Positions 16,553-26,038 are shown, counted from the stretch's first letter. The stretch: DNA of 34,028 bases from Draconibacterium orientale (GCA_022736595.1 DZDC01000007.1:1-34028), one strand, 5' to 3'. Translations and numbers: made by a program. Notes: generated by a model from the letters alone, not told the origin.

Positions 16553-18364
16553 ATGGAGGAATTAAGAAATATTGCAATTATTGCCCACGTTGACCACGGC
16601 AAGACTACTTTGGTTGACCGATTGTTACACCAAGTAAAGATGTTTCGTGAGAACGAAAATGTAGGTGAACTCATATTAGATAACAACGACCTAGAGCGAG
16701 AAAGGGGGATTACCATTCTTGCTAAAAACGTATCGTTACGATATAAAGATGTAAAAATAAACGTAATTGATACTCCCGGTCACTCGGATTTTGGTGGTGA
16801 GGTAGAGCGCGTGCTCAACATGGCAGATGGGGTTCTGTTGATTGTAGATGCTTTTGAAGGCCCCATGCCTCAAACGCGTTTCGTTTTGCAAAAAGCAATT
16901 CAATTGAATTTAAAACCCATCATAGTTATTAATAAGGTGGACAAGCCCAATTGCACCCCTGAGGAAACCCAAGATGCAGTATTTGACCTTATGTTCAGTC
17001 TTGATGCTTCTGAAGATCAACTTAACTTTCCCACTGTTTATGGTTCTGCGAAAGCAGGATGGATGGGCCCTGACTGGGACAAGCCCACAGAAGATGTGAG
17101 CTATCTATTGGATGTAATTATTGAGCATATTCCAGCTCCAAAGCGTCAAGCGGGAATCCTGCAATTGCAAATTACCAGCCTCGACTTTTCAAGTTATACT
17201 GGCAGAATTGCCATTGGAAAGATTACCCGAGGAAGTTTGAAAGCAGGGCAAAACATCAGTGTTGTGAATAAAGATGGTCAAATCTTAAAAAGCAATATTA
17301 AGGAAGCTTATACTTTTGAAGGTTTAGGAAAGCAAAAAACTAAAGCCGAAATTTTTTCAGGTGAAATCTGTGCTATTCTCGGACTGGAACAGTTTGATAT
17401 TGGAGACACCATTTCAGATTTTGAAAACCCTGAGGCATTACCTCCTATTACGGTTGATGAGCCCACCATGAGTATGCTTTTTACCATTAATAATTCTCCT
17501 TTTTACGGCCAAGATGGAAAATTTGTAACCTCCCGTCAAATAAGAGAACGTCTTTATAGTGAAACTGAAAGAAATTTAGCACTTAGGGTTCAAGATACTA
17601 ACTCTGCCGACTCATTTATTGTCTATGGCAGGGGAATTCTTCACTTATCCATTCTTGTAGAAACCATGCGTAGAGAAGGTTTTGAATTGCAGCTTGGTCA
17701 ACCACAAGTAATTGTGAAAGAAATAGATGGGATAAAACAAGAACCCATTGAAGCCATGACCGTACAAGTTCCTGAGATTTTTGCGGGTAAAGTCATTGAG
17801 TTAGTAACCATGCGTAAGGGAGAAATTGCTAATATTGAAGTTAAAGGAGATCGCTCTCATTTAGAGTTTTTCATTCCCTCCCGAGGCATTATTGGTCTAA
17901 GAAACCAAATGCTGACTGCCACTGAAGGAGAAGCCGTCATGGCGCACCGTTTAGATCGTTACGAACCATGGAAAGGCGAATTGGGAATTAGACGCAATGG
18001 GGCTTTGATTGCCCTTGAAACAGGCACTAGCATTCCTTTCTCCATTGATAAACTGCAAGATAGAGGAAGTTTCTTCATTCACCCTGGAGAAATGGTGTAT
18101 GAAGGTATGGTTATAGGAGAGCACATCCGTCAGGTTGATCTAGTAATTAACGTTGTAAAAACCAAGAAGTTAACCAATATGCGTGCTTCAGGAAGCGACG
18201 ACAAGGTTAGAATTGTTCCTGCCATTAAGTTTTCGTTGGAAGAAGCGATGGAATATATTCGTAACGACGAATTTCTTGAAGTTACTCCAAAGACCTTACG
18301 TTTGCGAAAGATAATGCTCAACGAAACCGATCGAAAAAGATTTAAAAACATCATCATCGAATAA
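16553..18364 (+). CDS. typA: Translational GTPase TypA/BipA
   Basis: This 603-residue protein is an EF-G-like ribosome-associated GTPase. G motifs are AHVDHGKTT (G1, about residues 11-19), RERGITI (G2), DTPGHSDF (G3) and NKVDKP (G4). The EF-G-like domains and the BipA-specific C-terminal region follow, including GRGILHLSILVETMRREGFELQ and FFIHPGEMVYEGMVIGEH. The length matches BipA and is much shorter than EF-G. It is monocistronic and divergent from rplM, with its own -7 element and a strong terminator. Confidence 0.97.
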   Translation: MEELRNIAIIAHVDHGKTTLVDRLLHQVKMFRENENVGELILDNNDLERERGITILAKNVSLRYKDVKINVIDTPGHSDFGGEVERVLNMADGVLLIVDAFEGPMPQTRFVLQKAIQLNLKPIIVINKVDKPNCTPEETQDAVFDLMFSLDASEDQLNFPTVYGSAKAGWMGPDWDKPTEDVSYLLDVIIEHIPAPKRQAGILQLQITSLDFSSYTGRIAIGKITRGSLKAGQNISVVNKDGQILKSNIKEAYTFEGLGKQKTKAEIFSGEICAILGLEQFDIGDTISDFENPEALPPITVDEPTMSMLFTINNSPFYGQDGKFVTSRQIRERLYSETERNLALRVQDTNSADSFIVYGRGILHLSILVETMRREGFELQLGQPQVIVKEIDGIKQEPIEAMTVQVPEIFAGKVIELVTMRKGEIANIEVKGDRSHLEFFIPSRGIIGLRNQMLTATEGEAVMAHRLDRYEPWKGELGIRRNGALIALETGTSIPFSIDKLQDRGSFFIHPGEMVYEGMVIGEHIRQVDLVINVVKTKKLTNMRASGSDDKVRIVPAIKFSLEEAMEYIRNDEFLEVTPKTLRLRKIMLNETDRKRFKNIIIE

Positions 18365-18369
18365 AGATG

Positions 18370-18404
18370 AAAAGGCTGATTTAATAAATCAGCCTTTTCT
18401 TTTT
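18370..18404 (+). terminator. Terminator of typA, shared with the convergent TerB-like gene
   Basis: AAAAGGCTGATT pairs with AATCAGCCTTTT and is followed by CTTTTT on the plus strand. It starts six bases after the typA stop, between two convergent genes. It is weaker in the minus direction. Confidence 0.88.
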
Positions 18405-18419
18405 CCAATTCTACTTATA

Positions 18420-18809
18420 TCAATCGAGCATATTAATTCGCTTCTTTAAAGCATCAATCATCATCCGCTCCGAAGCTACAACACCTTGAAAGGAGGAAGC
18501 AATTTTTTCAACAGCGTGCAAGGTTACACTTTTCATTTCAGGAGTAAAGTGACTGTGATTTAAATCAAAGTAGGCAATAAAGCTATCAAAGGCTTCTTGT
18601 TTGCTTGCCTTTCGATCCATCAAAGCCTCAAATTCAAATTCGGTGTGAAATACATTTACATGTTCTTGATTAAAAAGCTGTTCGTCACTAAGTTCCTTAA
18701 TTACCATTCGATACATGGCTTGGAGTTCTTCATCTTGTACCTCACCATCGGCCATTGCCACAGCATATAACAACCTACCTAGATTTACATAGAATTCACG
18801 ATTTTCCAT
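18420..18809 (-). CDS. TerB-like (tellurite-resistance family) protein
   Basis: This 129-residue cytoplasmic, all-helical protein has the TerB-type segment LGRLLYAVAMADGEVQDEEL at about residues 11-30, with the acidic metal-binding-like motif ADGEV. It then has further amphipathic helices and a related half in the C-terminal part. No signal or membrane segment is present. It is a stand-alone gene with its own promoter and converges on typA. The biochemical role of stand-alone TerB-like proteins is not established, and tellurite resistance should not be assumed. Confidence 0.7.
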   Translation of the reverse strand: MENREFYVNLGRLLYAVAMADGEVQDEELQAMYRMVIKELSDEQLFNQEHVNVFHTEFEFEALMDRKASKQEAFDSFIAYFDLNHSHFTPEMKSVTLHAVEKIASSFQGVVASERMMIDALKKRINMLD

Positions 18810-18874
18810 AATATTAATTTTTAAGATTCATTTATTCTAAATTTTTAACCCTTTTGTCCTACCTTGAACCGATT

Positions 18875-18904
18875 CAAAAGTAGTATAAAAGTAAAGAATT
18901 GCAA
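18875..18904 (-). promoter_or_regulatory. Promoter of the TerB-like gene
   Basis: On the minus strand TTG (18904-18902), a 19-base spacer and TACTTTTG (18882-18875) fit the Bacteroidota consensus. The leader to the ATG at 18809 is about 60 bases. Confidence 0.6.
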
Positions 18905-19016
18905 TAGAAGTTAAAAAATAAATCAATATTTTACAAATAATCATCCTCCAAACTTTTGAATAAGTGATAGATAACTACCTTATTAAAATTTCAATCTAAA
19001 ACCTACTATAAATTTA

Positions 19017-19024
19017 TACTTTTG
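19017..19024 (+). promoter_or_regulatory. -7 element of the DUF4831 gene
   Basis: TACTTTTG followed by CC, 23 bases before the ATG at 19048, is the same sequence as in front of typA. Confidence 0.6.
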
Positions 19025-19047
19025 CCACTCTAAAATATTGAAAGATT

Positions 19048-20217
19048 ATGAATCCGAAATCTATAGTATTATTTTTTTTCTTGACTATCTTGCTGGTGAT
19101 AAGTGGGTGTTCAAGCTATACGGTAACGCCCATCACCTCGAATCAAGAGGTTGAAAACACCCAGGGATTATATTATGCCTTGCCACGAAATGTGGTTACC
19201 ATTGACATACGGGTTACTAAAACCAATTGGATTTCAGGCCCATTCTCAATATATGCTGCTAAATACCTTGGAATTAACGATGCTATTCTTAGCAGTTATA
19301 CCACCTATGAGCTTTCAGACATTATAATCAATACCTATGCAGAGCCTGATCCTCAGCAATATTACTTTGTGGATATAAGCAAACTTGGAACACGGGGCAA
19401 GCAGAACATCATGTTAGGGTTGAGCGAATCAGGTTTAATTCAGGATTTAAACGACAATAGCGATCAAACCGTTTTAAAGGAAAAAATGGAAATGCTCAAT
19501 CGAAATACCATTGACTACTCGCAAACCTTCAAATATTTTGCAGGTGTAAATTTGATTGAAAAAATCGACACCGTGGTTGAAAAAGTAACTACAGATACTT
19601 CTACAGAACTTAGAACTTCGTTCAAAAGAAGTTTAGTGGAAAAGTCGATGGAACAAAGAGCAAAAGAAGCGGCTGAATATTTAGATAAGATTAAAACTCA
19701 AAGATTGGACATTTTAACTGGAGCTCAAGAAGTTGCCTACTCTGGAGATGCGGTAAGATATATGAGCGAGCAGCTTACTTCGATGGAACAAGAATACCTG
19801 CGAATGTTTACAGGAATAGTACAAACCGAGACCTTGCAATATCGCTATTACTACCTTCCCGAATCGGAAGTGTTCTCAGCCAGCGTTCCCTTATTTTATT
19901 TTTCTAAAACCGCAGGTATTGTGCAAGATAAACAGCCTCAAACTGAGATGGTGTACATTTTTATTGAACGTGCAGGTAACACTACGGGTCTAGAAAAGTT
20001 TTCTGAGAAAAAAGGATTTCAAGAAAATAAAAGCAATGGTTTTTACTACCGTATTCCTGAATATGCCAAGTTTACCATAAAGGAAGGTCCAAAACTTAAA
20101 GCTGAGGCTAGTTTCCTTATTTCACAATTTGGCGTGGTGGTAAATCTCCCTGCTAAAAACCATAAAATTCAGTTTTATCCAAATACTGGAGCCATTCGCA
20201 AAATTGAAACTAAGTAA
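19048..20217 (+). CDS. DUF4831 family lipoprotein
   Basis: The 389-residue protein has a lipoprotein signal with lipobox VISGC (Cys21), so it should be a lipid-anchored envelope protein. The segment YYALPRNVVTIDIRVTKT followed by GPFSIYAAKYLGI is what I recognise as the DUF4831 family of Bacteroidota. Function is unknown. A second part (from about residue 240) contains a repeated beta-rich, EQLTSMEQEYLRMFTG-type helix-strand region. It is transcribed alone and converges on the copper ATPase gene with eight bases between stop codons and no visible terminator. Confidence 0.78.
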   Translation: MNPKSIVLFFFLTILLVISGCSSYTVTPITSNQEVENTQGLYYALPRNVVTIDIRVTKTNWISGPFSIYAAKYLGINDAILSSYTTYELSDIIINTYAEPDPQQYYFVDISKLGTRGKQNIMLGLSESGLIQDLNDNSDQTVLKEKMEMLNRNTIDYSQTFKYFAGVNLIEKIDTVVEKVTTDTSTELRTSFKRSLVEKSMEQRAKEAAEYLDKIKTQRLDILTGAQEVAYSGDAVRYMSEQLTSMEQEYLRMFTGIVQTETLQYRYYYLPESEVFSASVPLFYFSKTAGIVQDKQPQTEMVYIFIERAGNTTGLEKFSEKKGFQENKSNGFYYRIPEYAKFTIKEGPKLKAEASFLISQFGVVVNLPAKNHKIQFYPNTGAIRKIETK

Positions 20218-20225
20218 TTGGTATT

Positions 20226-22628
20226 CTAATCTTTTATACCCCGAAGTAACCATTGCGAAGCTATGGTTACAAAAGCCACCACTGTAACCGAGCTAATTGG
20301 CATTAAAACTGCGGCTATTACTGGCGACAAAGTACCACTTACCGCAAAACTCAATCCAACCACATTGTACAAAAACGAGATACCGTAACTTAAGTACAAA
20401 ATTCTAATCGATTTCTTTGATTTGCTAATGAATTTGGACAAATAATGAATCTGAGACGACTCCAAAATTGCATCGGATGCAGGACTAAAATTAAATACAT
20501 CATCGGCAATACTAATGCCCACATAACTTTCTTTTAAAGCTCCAGCATCGTTGAGCCCATCGCCTACCATCATTACATACTTCCCTTGTTCATTCAGTTT
20601 CTTTACATAATTGAATTTATCTAATGGACTTTGATTAAAATAAATTTGAGCTGATTTTCCAAAGATCGACCTAAGGTTCTCTTCTTCAGCATTGTTATCA
20701 CCAGATATAAGATGAATTTCAAATTTTTCAGTAAGTGCTGTGGCAAGCTCCTTAATTCCTTCACGGTATTTATTTTCAATACTATAATACCCCATATACT
20801 GTTGATCGATATTGACATGAACGACCGCTTTAAGGTGAGAAATATGGTCACTCATTGGAGAACCACAAAACTCGGCATTACCCATCTTAAGTAACACGCC
20901 AGAGAGCGATCCTTTAATTCCTGACGAAGCAATTTCCATAAAATCGGAGATGTCATCGATTAAATCTGCATCCAAATCCAAATACTCATTGATGGCTTTA
21001 CTTAGAGGATGTTGACTTTGGCGGGCTAAACTCTTAATCCAAATAAGTTGATGTGTACTTAAATCAGCACCGTGGTAGGTAACACTATTGGCATCAATTT
21101 GGGTAATGGTTCCAGTTTTATCAAAGACTATGGTATCAATTTTAGCTAAATCTTCGATCACTTCAGATTTTCGAAGATAAAATCCCAATTGACCAAAAAG
21201 GCGCATGATATTTCCAAAAGTAAATGGAATACTTAATGCTAATGCACAGGGACAAGCTACTATCAAAACGCTGGAAAAAGCAATAAGAGCCAAAGAAGGA
21301 TCCACCAATAACCAAAAAGTAATCGCAGCAAAAGCAATAAATAGAATAACTGCGGTAAAGCGGTTGCTTATTTTATCAATCATTTTGCTGAGTTGTTCGT
21401 GCGTTCCTCCCGATTTACCATCTTGATTCCACAGTTGGGTCAAACGCGATTGCAGTACTTCCTTTATCACTTCAATGGTAATGGCACTGCCTATTTGTTT
21501 GCCTCCTGCATAAAGTTCGTCGCCAGATCGTTTAGTAACAGGCTTGGATTCTCCGGTAACAAAGCTGTAGTTGATATTAGCTTCTCCAGAGATTAGTATT
21601 CCATCGGCAGGTATAAGTTCCTGATTATGCACCACCAACCGATCTCCTACTTGAATGGTATTCAAAGGTATTATTTCCTCTTTTTCATTCACCTTTTTGG
21701 TTACAGCAATGGGGAAATAGGATTTATAATCTCGTTCAAAGCTAAGGGCTTGATAGGTTTTGTTCTGATACCATTTGCCAATAAGTAAGAAAAATACTAA
21801 GCCAGCAAGACTATCCATATAGCCAGTACCAGTGGAAGTAAATATCTCGTAGCTACTTTGCAAGAAGATGGCCAAAATACCGATGCTGATAGGAAAATCG
21901 ATATTTATGATTTTATGTTTAAGATTTTTGTAGGCGGAAAGAAGATAATCCACACCAGAATAAAAAACGATAGGTAGCGAAAAAAGTAAATTTAAATAAC
22001 CAAAGAAATGCTTAAAATTAGACTCTAAAAGATCTCCACCTGGCACATAATCGGGCAAACTGAGCAGCATGGTATTTCCAAAAACAAATCCCGCCACTCC
22101 AATCTTAATAACCAAAGAACGATTATCGCTTTTGTTTTTTTGCTGGGTAACGCTATCCATGCTGATCATGGGAATGTAGTGAATGCTAGCAAGCAACTCC
22201 ACCACTTTTCTCAAACTAATTTCATTGATTTTAAAAGTAATATCGACTTCCTTTTTAACAAAATTAACGGAACTTTGCGTGATGGAACGGTTGAGCTGAA
22301 AAAGATTTTCGAGCAACCAGATGCAACTGCTGCAATGAATTTCTGGAATATACAATTTTACTTTCGCGTATTCACCTTCTTTAAAATAAATCAGTTGATT
22401 TAGGATGTCCTCATTATCGAGGTATGCATATTTTTTTCCAAATTCTTGAACATCAACCTTAATTCCAGGGCTTTGATAAAGATCATAATAACCTGTTAAC
22501 TTGTTTTCGTTCAGCAATTGATAAACAGTTTTGCAACCCTCACAGCAGAAATTTTTTCCTTGCCAGGTTACAGGATATCTTCCACAATCCTCACCACAAT
22601 GGTCACATTTAATTGAAGATTCAGCCAT
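20226..22628 (-). CDS. ccoI: Copper-translocating P-type ATPase, CcoI/FixI type
   Basis: The protein has 800 residues. The N-terminal cysteine-rich region (CDHCGEDCG and FCCEGCK, residues 8-32) is followed by an HMA-like domain with CSSC at 99-102. The P1B-ATPase core has TGES at 358-361, CPC at 459-461 in the metal-binding membrane helix, the phosphorylation motif DKTGT at 503-507, the HP pair at 540-541 and GDGLND at 689-694. YN in the penultimate helix and MPISS in the last fit Cu+ transporters. The cysteine-rich N terminus plus HMA arrangement is that of CcoI/FixI, which exports copper for cbb3 oxidase assembly. ccoS and the oxidase genes are not in the window. The cytochrome/NrfD/iron-sulfur module is immediately upstream, behind a terminator. 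Confidence 0.88.
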   Translation of the reverse strand: MAESSIKCDHCGEDCGRYPVTWQGKNFCCEGCKTVYQLLNENKLTGYYDLYQSPGIKVDVQEFGKKYAYLDNEDILNQLIYFKEGEYAKVKLYIPEIHCSSCIWLLENLFQLNRSITQSSVNFVKKEVDITFKINEISLRKVVELLASIHYIPMISMDSVTQQKNKSDNRSLVIKIGVAGFVFGNTMLLSLPDYVPGGDLLESNFKHFFGYLNLLFSLPIVFYSGVDYLLSAYKNLKHKIINIDFPISIGILAIFLQSSYEIFTSTGTGYMDSLAGLVFFLLIGKWYQNKTYQALSFERDYKSYFPIAVTKKVNEKEEIIPLNTIQVGDRLVVHNQELIPADGILISGEANINYSFVTGESKPVTKRSGDELYAGGKQIGSAITIEVIKEVLQSRLTQLWNQDGKSGGTHEQLSKMIDKISNRFTAVILFIAFAAITFWLLVDPSLALIAFSSVLIVACPCALALSIPFTFGNIMRLFGQLGFYLRKSEVIEDLAKIDTIVFDKTGTITQIDANSVTYHGADLSTHQLIWIKSLARQSQHPLSKAINEYLDLDADLIDDISDFMEIASSGIKGSLSGVLLKMGNAEFCGSPMSDHISHLKAVVHVNIDQQYMGYYSIENKYREGIKELATALTEKFEIHLISGDNNAEEENLRSIFGKSAQIYFNQSPLDKFNYVKKLNEQGKYVMMVGDGLNDAGALKESYVGISIADDVFNFSPASDAILESSQIHYLSKFISKSKKSIRILYLSYGISFLYNVVGLSFAVSGTLSPVIAAVLMPISSVTVVAFVTIASQWLLRGIKD

Positions 22629-22641
22629 AGTATATTAACTT

Positions 22642-22674
22642 AAAAAAGAAGGGTAGCCCTTGAGTGACTACCCT
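22642..22674 (-). terminator. Terminator between the cytochrome c gene and the copper ATPase gene
   Basis: On the minus strand AGGGTAG pairs with CTACCCT around an 11-base loop, followed by TCTTTTTT. It fills the gap before the ATPase start at 22628, and I see no promoter after it, so partial read-through is likely. Confidence 0.65.
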
Positions 22675-22699
22675 ATTACTAATGAAGTTTTATCAATGA

Positions 22700-23596
22700 T
22701 TATCTTTCGCGAAGCATCCAAATGCGGAACAATTGCAAAATAGTCCATCCAATGGTAGCAAGCACTCCTAAAACCACAGTTACATAAGTAATTAGCAACC
22801 AAAGCGGAGTATTAGCGCTTGTGCCCCAAAGTTCACGTTTATCGAGGGGATTATGATAAATCCATGCTTTTCTGGTTTGGAGTTGAGCTTCGACAGAAAC
22901 AGCTTTATCGGAAGTTTGAGCTACAACAGTAACAAAACCTGATGTATCCGCTTTAAAATTGGCGTCGGTTAAGATCGCTTGACCTTTATCATTGGTTTTA
23001 ACACCTTGGGCAATGGGCAACATTCCAAACGAACGTTTTACCAAAAAGTCAATTTTTACATTTTTAGCGAAGGTAGGATTACCCGCCAAATCCACAGCAG
23101 TAAGTTGTGCAATCATTTGTTTTTGAGCTGTGTCGTAGCTAATTGTAATGGCTTTGATAGTTCCTTCAAATTTTTCAGCAGCAGCTGACACATCTCCCGA
23201 AGCAGTACTAGGAACGTAAGCTGGATCTAGGCTACGAATGTAGCTGATTACTTTCCAACGGTCTTCGTCTGAAAGAACAGCTCCAAAGGGAGGCATGCCC
23301 CCTTTTCCTTTTGAAAGTTTGGCAAACATTTCTCCATCATTGCTTCGAGCTTGAATGTCCTTGGCTCCCAAATTTGGTGCTAAAGGAAGTTTACGATCAT
23401 TAGCCGCTATGGAAGTAGCTTCAGCATGACAAACTTTACAAAATTTATCATAAACACCTTTACCAGCGGTTTGATTGGCCTCATCAAATGAAATAGTCAT
23501 TTTCATTTCTTTCTCTTCAGGCGTAATTGACCAATCTTGAGCATTTAGTTGAAGCCCAGCAGCCAACAAAAACAAAGTTATATATCTTGTATTCAT
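22700..23596 (-). CDS. Membrane-anchored monohaem cytochrome c
   Basis: The protein has 298 residues. A signal peptide ends near LNAQ at residue 20. The class I cytochrome c domain has the haem motif CKVCH at 53-57 and a likely axial Met in GGMPPFG at Met101. Then come ISYIRSLDPAY, a beta-rich segment at about 140-245, and a C-terminal membrane helix at about 262-290 (PLWLLITYVTVVLGVLATIGW). It should face the periplasm and accept electrons. It is the third gene of the iron-sulfur/NrfD/cytochrome group, 20 bases after the NrfD gene. The middle beta-rich domain is not recognised. Confidence 0.85.
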   Translation of the reverse strand: MNTRYITLFLLAAGLQLNAQDWSITPEEKEMKMTISFDEANQTAGKGVYDKFCKVCHAEATSIAANDRKLPLAPNLGAKDIQARSNDGEMFAKLSKGKGGMPPFGAVLSDEDRWKVISYIRSLDPAYVPSTASGDVSAAAEKFEGTIKAITISYDTAQKQMIAQLTAVDLAGNPTFAKNVKIDFLVKRSFGMLPIAQGVKTNDKGQAILTDANFKADTSGFVTVVAQTSDKAVSVEAQLQTRKAWIYHNPLDKRELWGTSANTPLWLLITYVTVVLGVLATIGWTILQLFRIWMLRER

Positions 23597-23616
23597 CCTA
23601 TTTTTACTTTGATGGT

Positions 23617-24966
23617 TTATAAATTCTTTTCAATTTCAACACCTTTTTCATGGGCAGTTTCCCAGATGGGAACCACAGGAAACAACTTCACTAAGATGGT
23701 AAAAATCAAAACCGATATTGCAATAACACCTATGGTAATGGTGATTTCAATGCCTGTGGGATGATACACATGAAACTCATGAGGAACATTCTGAATAGGC
23801 AAATGGGCATGTACCATGGTTGGGATTACGATTATGAAGCGTTTAAACCATGCTCCTAAAACCACAGCAACACCAATAAGCATCATGGGGAGCGGTTTAC
23901 GGAAAGGTTTGAAAATACTCAAGATTAATGGCAAAATCAAGCCACCGATTTGAGTAGCCCAAAACATGAAAGCATATTCACCAGTAAACAAAGTTTTAAT
24001 GTGAATGGCATCATAAGTTTTCATTTTATAAGCCGGAACCAGAAACTCGTTAAGATTGAAATACAGATAGATAAGGCTTACTAGAACTAGTAATTTTCCC
24101 ATCATATTGAAACTTTCGTCGGTGATGTATTCTTGCAACTTATATCCTCTACGAACAAAATACATGGCCACCAATACAGCACCTGTACCTGCAACAAAAG
24201 CACCACTGATATAGTAAGGGCCAAAAATAGTGCTATCCCATCCTGGTCGGAGGGTGAGTGCACTTAACCAAGAAGTTACGGTATGAATGGCAAAGGCGAC
24301 AGGGATTACTAAAACCAATAAAACACGAATGGCGCTGTGCAGAATTTTGTACTGATTTGGAGTCCCAACCCAACCTAATGAAAGGAGGTTGTAGATGGTC
24401 CATTGCCATTTTGGGATATCCTTTTTGAGGTGATTGCGCATAATGCCCAGATCGGGAAGCAGCGGCAAAAACAATAGCAAGGTACTAATCAAAACGTAAA
24501 CTGTCACTACGGTAATGTCCCAAAAAATGGGCGAAGAAAAGCGACCGTGGAGAAACACATTCAGCAGTCGATCAGGACGCCCCATATCCACCACGATGAT
24601 AATACCCGCCATCATTACAAAAGAAAGAGCGACCATCTCGGCAATACGTGAAACAGGAATGATCCATTTTTTTCCAAGTAGCCCAACTATTGCCGAAATC
24701 AACATTCCTACCAAGGAGGTAGCTACGAAGAAAACAAAAGTAGCAATGTACATACCCCAACTCACGTAATCGCGCATGGCAGTAACTGCTAAACCATTAT
24801 TAAGTTGCAAGAAATAGCCATAAGCAGCAGCAATAATAAGAGTTACTAAAAATGCCACCCAAAGCTTATAACTCAATGATATCGACTGTACAGGACGCAA
24901 TAAATCTTCACGTATTTTATTGAAGATTAGCGCTTGTTCCTGTGGACTTTTATGTTCAGTAATCAT
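23617..24966 (-). CDS. NrfD/PsrC-type integral membrane quinol-interacting subunit
   Basis: This 449-residue protein has about ten hydrophobic helices and matches the NrfD family (also ActC of alternative complex III and PsrC). Recognisable segments are WGMYIATFVFFVATSLVGMLIS, MGRPDRLLNVFLHGRFSSP and HSAIRVLLVLVIPVAFAIHTVTSW. Members exchange electrons between the membrane quinone pool and a partner iron-sulfur protein. It is encoded 35 bases after the iron-sulfur subunit and 20 before the cytochrome c. No molybdopterin catalytic subunit is adjacent. Confidence 0.88.
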   Translation of the reverse strand: MITEHKSPQEQALIFNKIREDLLRPVQSISLSYKLWVAFLVTLIIAAAYGYFLQLNNGLAVTAMRDYVSWGMYIATFVFFVATSLVGMLISAIVGLLGKKWIIPVSRIAEMVALSFVMMAGIIIVVDMGRPDRLLNVFLHGRFSSPIFWDITVVTVYVLISTLLLFLPLLPDLGIMRNHLKKDIPKWQWTIYNLLSLGWVGTPNQYKILHSAIRVLLVLVIPVAFAIHTVTSWLSALTLRPGWDSTIFGPYYISGAFVAGTGAVLVAMYFVRRGYKLQEYITDESFNMMGKLLVLVSLIYLYFNLNEFLVPAYKMKTYDAIHIKTLFTGEYAFMFWATQIGGLILPLILSIFKPFRKPLPMMLIGVAVVLGAWFKRFIIVIPTMVHAHLPIQNVPHEFHVYHPTGIEITITIGVIAISVLIFTILVKLFPVVPIWETAHEKGVEIEKNL

Positions 24967-25001
24967 ATTTTATATGTTCTAAAATTTAAAAAATCAATTG
25001 A

Positions 25002-25934
25002 CTATCCGTGGTGTTCTTCCTCTTCGCCCAAGTAATTAAGCTCGGTGTTTTCGTAATCAAACAAGCGATCTTTGGGAGGCAAATAATACACGCTAGGTTT
25101 GGTGCCCAATTCAGGCATCAGGGTATAAGCTCCATTTTGTTCCAAAAGCGTGCTTAAACGTACGGTCTCTTTGCTGGTTCCGTTGGTAACGGCATCTTCG
25201 TTGGCATCGCCAAACCAGTATGTTCCATTAGGACAAGCCGATACGCAGTAGGGCAACTTTCCTATTCTTAGTCGGTCGGCACTGAAAAGGCATTTAGAAA
25301 TGGTTCCTTTTTTCTGTGGAACATTGAGTTCAATGTCGTAAACGCGATTTTCGTCACCTTCTACCTGTTTGGGTTCGCTCCAATTGAATACACGGGCAGA
25401 GTATGGACAGGCCGCAATGCAAAACCTACATCCAATACAACGCTCATTATCGATAAGTACAATTCCATCTTGGCGCTTGAAAGTGGCATCGACAGGACAA
25501 ACTTTAGTACAAGGAGGATTATCGCAATGTTGACAAGGTTTAGGCATATAAAAAGAGCCTGTTCCCTCGGCATTTTCCATTTGCAGAACATTAATATGAT
25601 GTTGCTCAGGCTTTAAATGATGTGCATCTTGACAAGCCGACATGCACTTGCGCGCATTCCTGCATTTAGCAAGATCGATCACCATCACAAACTTTTTACC
25701 AGTAATTCCTTCGCGACCTCTAACCTGCATTTCTTTGAGGTTAACTTTGAGCTGCGATTTCTTTACTTTTACAGTTTGACCATCGGTGGTTAGCAAATCC
25801 ACCATTTCATCATCATTGCTGCATGAGCTCAAAAAGCCCAAACTCGTGACCACACTAGCCGCTCCAACGGTGAGACCAAACTTTTTCAAAAAATTTCTAC
25901 GGGACGTTACTTCCGGCGTAATATTTTGACTCAT
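25002..25934 (-). CDS. Tat-exported iron-sulfur lipoprotein, DmsB/PsrB-like, two cysteines replaced
   Basis: This 310-residue electron-transfer protein has a twin-arginine signal (SRRNFLKKFG, residues 11-20) and then a lipobox LSSC (Cys38), so it is probably a Tat-exported lipoprotein. Four cluster motifs are present. Motif I is C91/A94/C97/C101 (CRNARKCMSAC), in which the second Cys is Ala. Motif II is C134/C137/C142/C146 and complete. Motif III is C166/C169/C172/C176 and complete. Motif IV is C215/S218/C230/C234 (CLFS), in which the second Cys is Ser. In this family motif I and IV cysteines share two clusters, so both would lack one thiolate. The codons GCG and TCA/TCG-type are unambiguous. 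It is the first gene of the module, followed by NrfD. Confidence 0.87.
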   Translation of the reverse strand: MSQNITPEVTSRRNFLKKFGLTVGAASVVTSLGFLSSCSNDDEMVDLLTTDGQTVKVKKSQLKVNLKEMQVRGREGITGKKFVMVIDLAKCRNARKCMSACQDAHHLKPEQHHINVLQMENAEGTGSFYMPKPCQHCDNPPCTKVCPVDATFKRQDGIVLIDNERCIGCRFCIAACPYSARVFNWSEPKQVEGDENRVYDIELNVPQKKGTISKCLFSADRLRIGKLPYCVSACPNGTYWFGDANEDAVTNGTSKETVRLSTLLEQNGAYTLMPELGTKPSVYYLPPKDRLFDYENTELNYLGEEEEHHG

Positions 25935-26038
25935 ACTGATTTATATTTATTATTGGTTTAAAAAATACGTTCTGTGAAAAACAGGCAATTGAATGCGTAA
26001 ATGTAAAAATTTTTTAGTTAATTTTAACAAAATGGAAA

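Noticed and set aside
18420-18809. Tellurite-resistance operon
   Set aside because: Only a single stand-alone TerB-like gene is present; no TerC, TerD or other ter genes are nearby.
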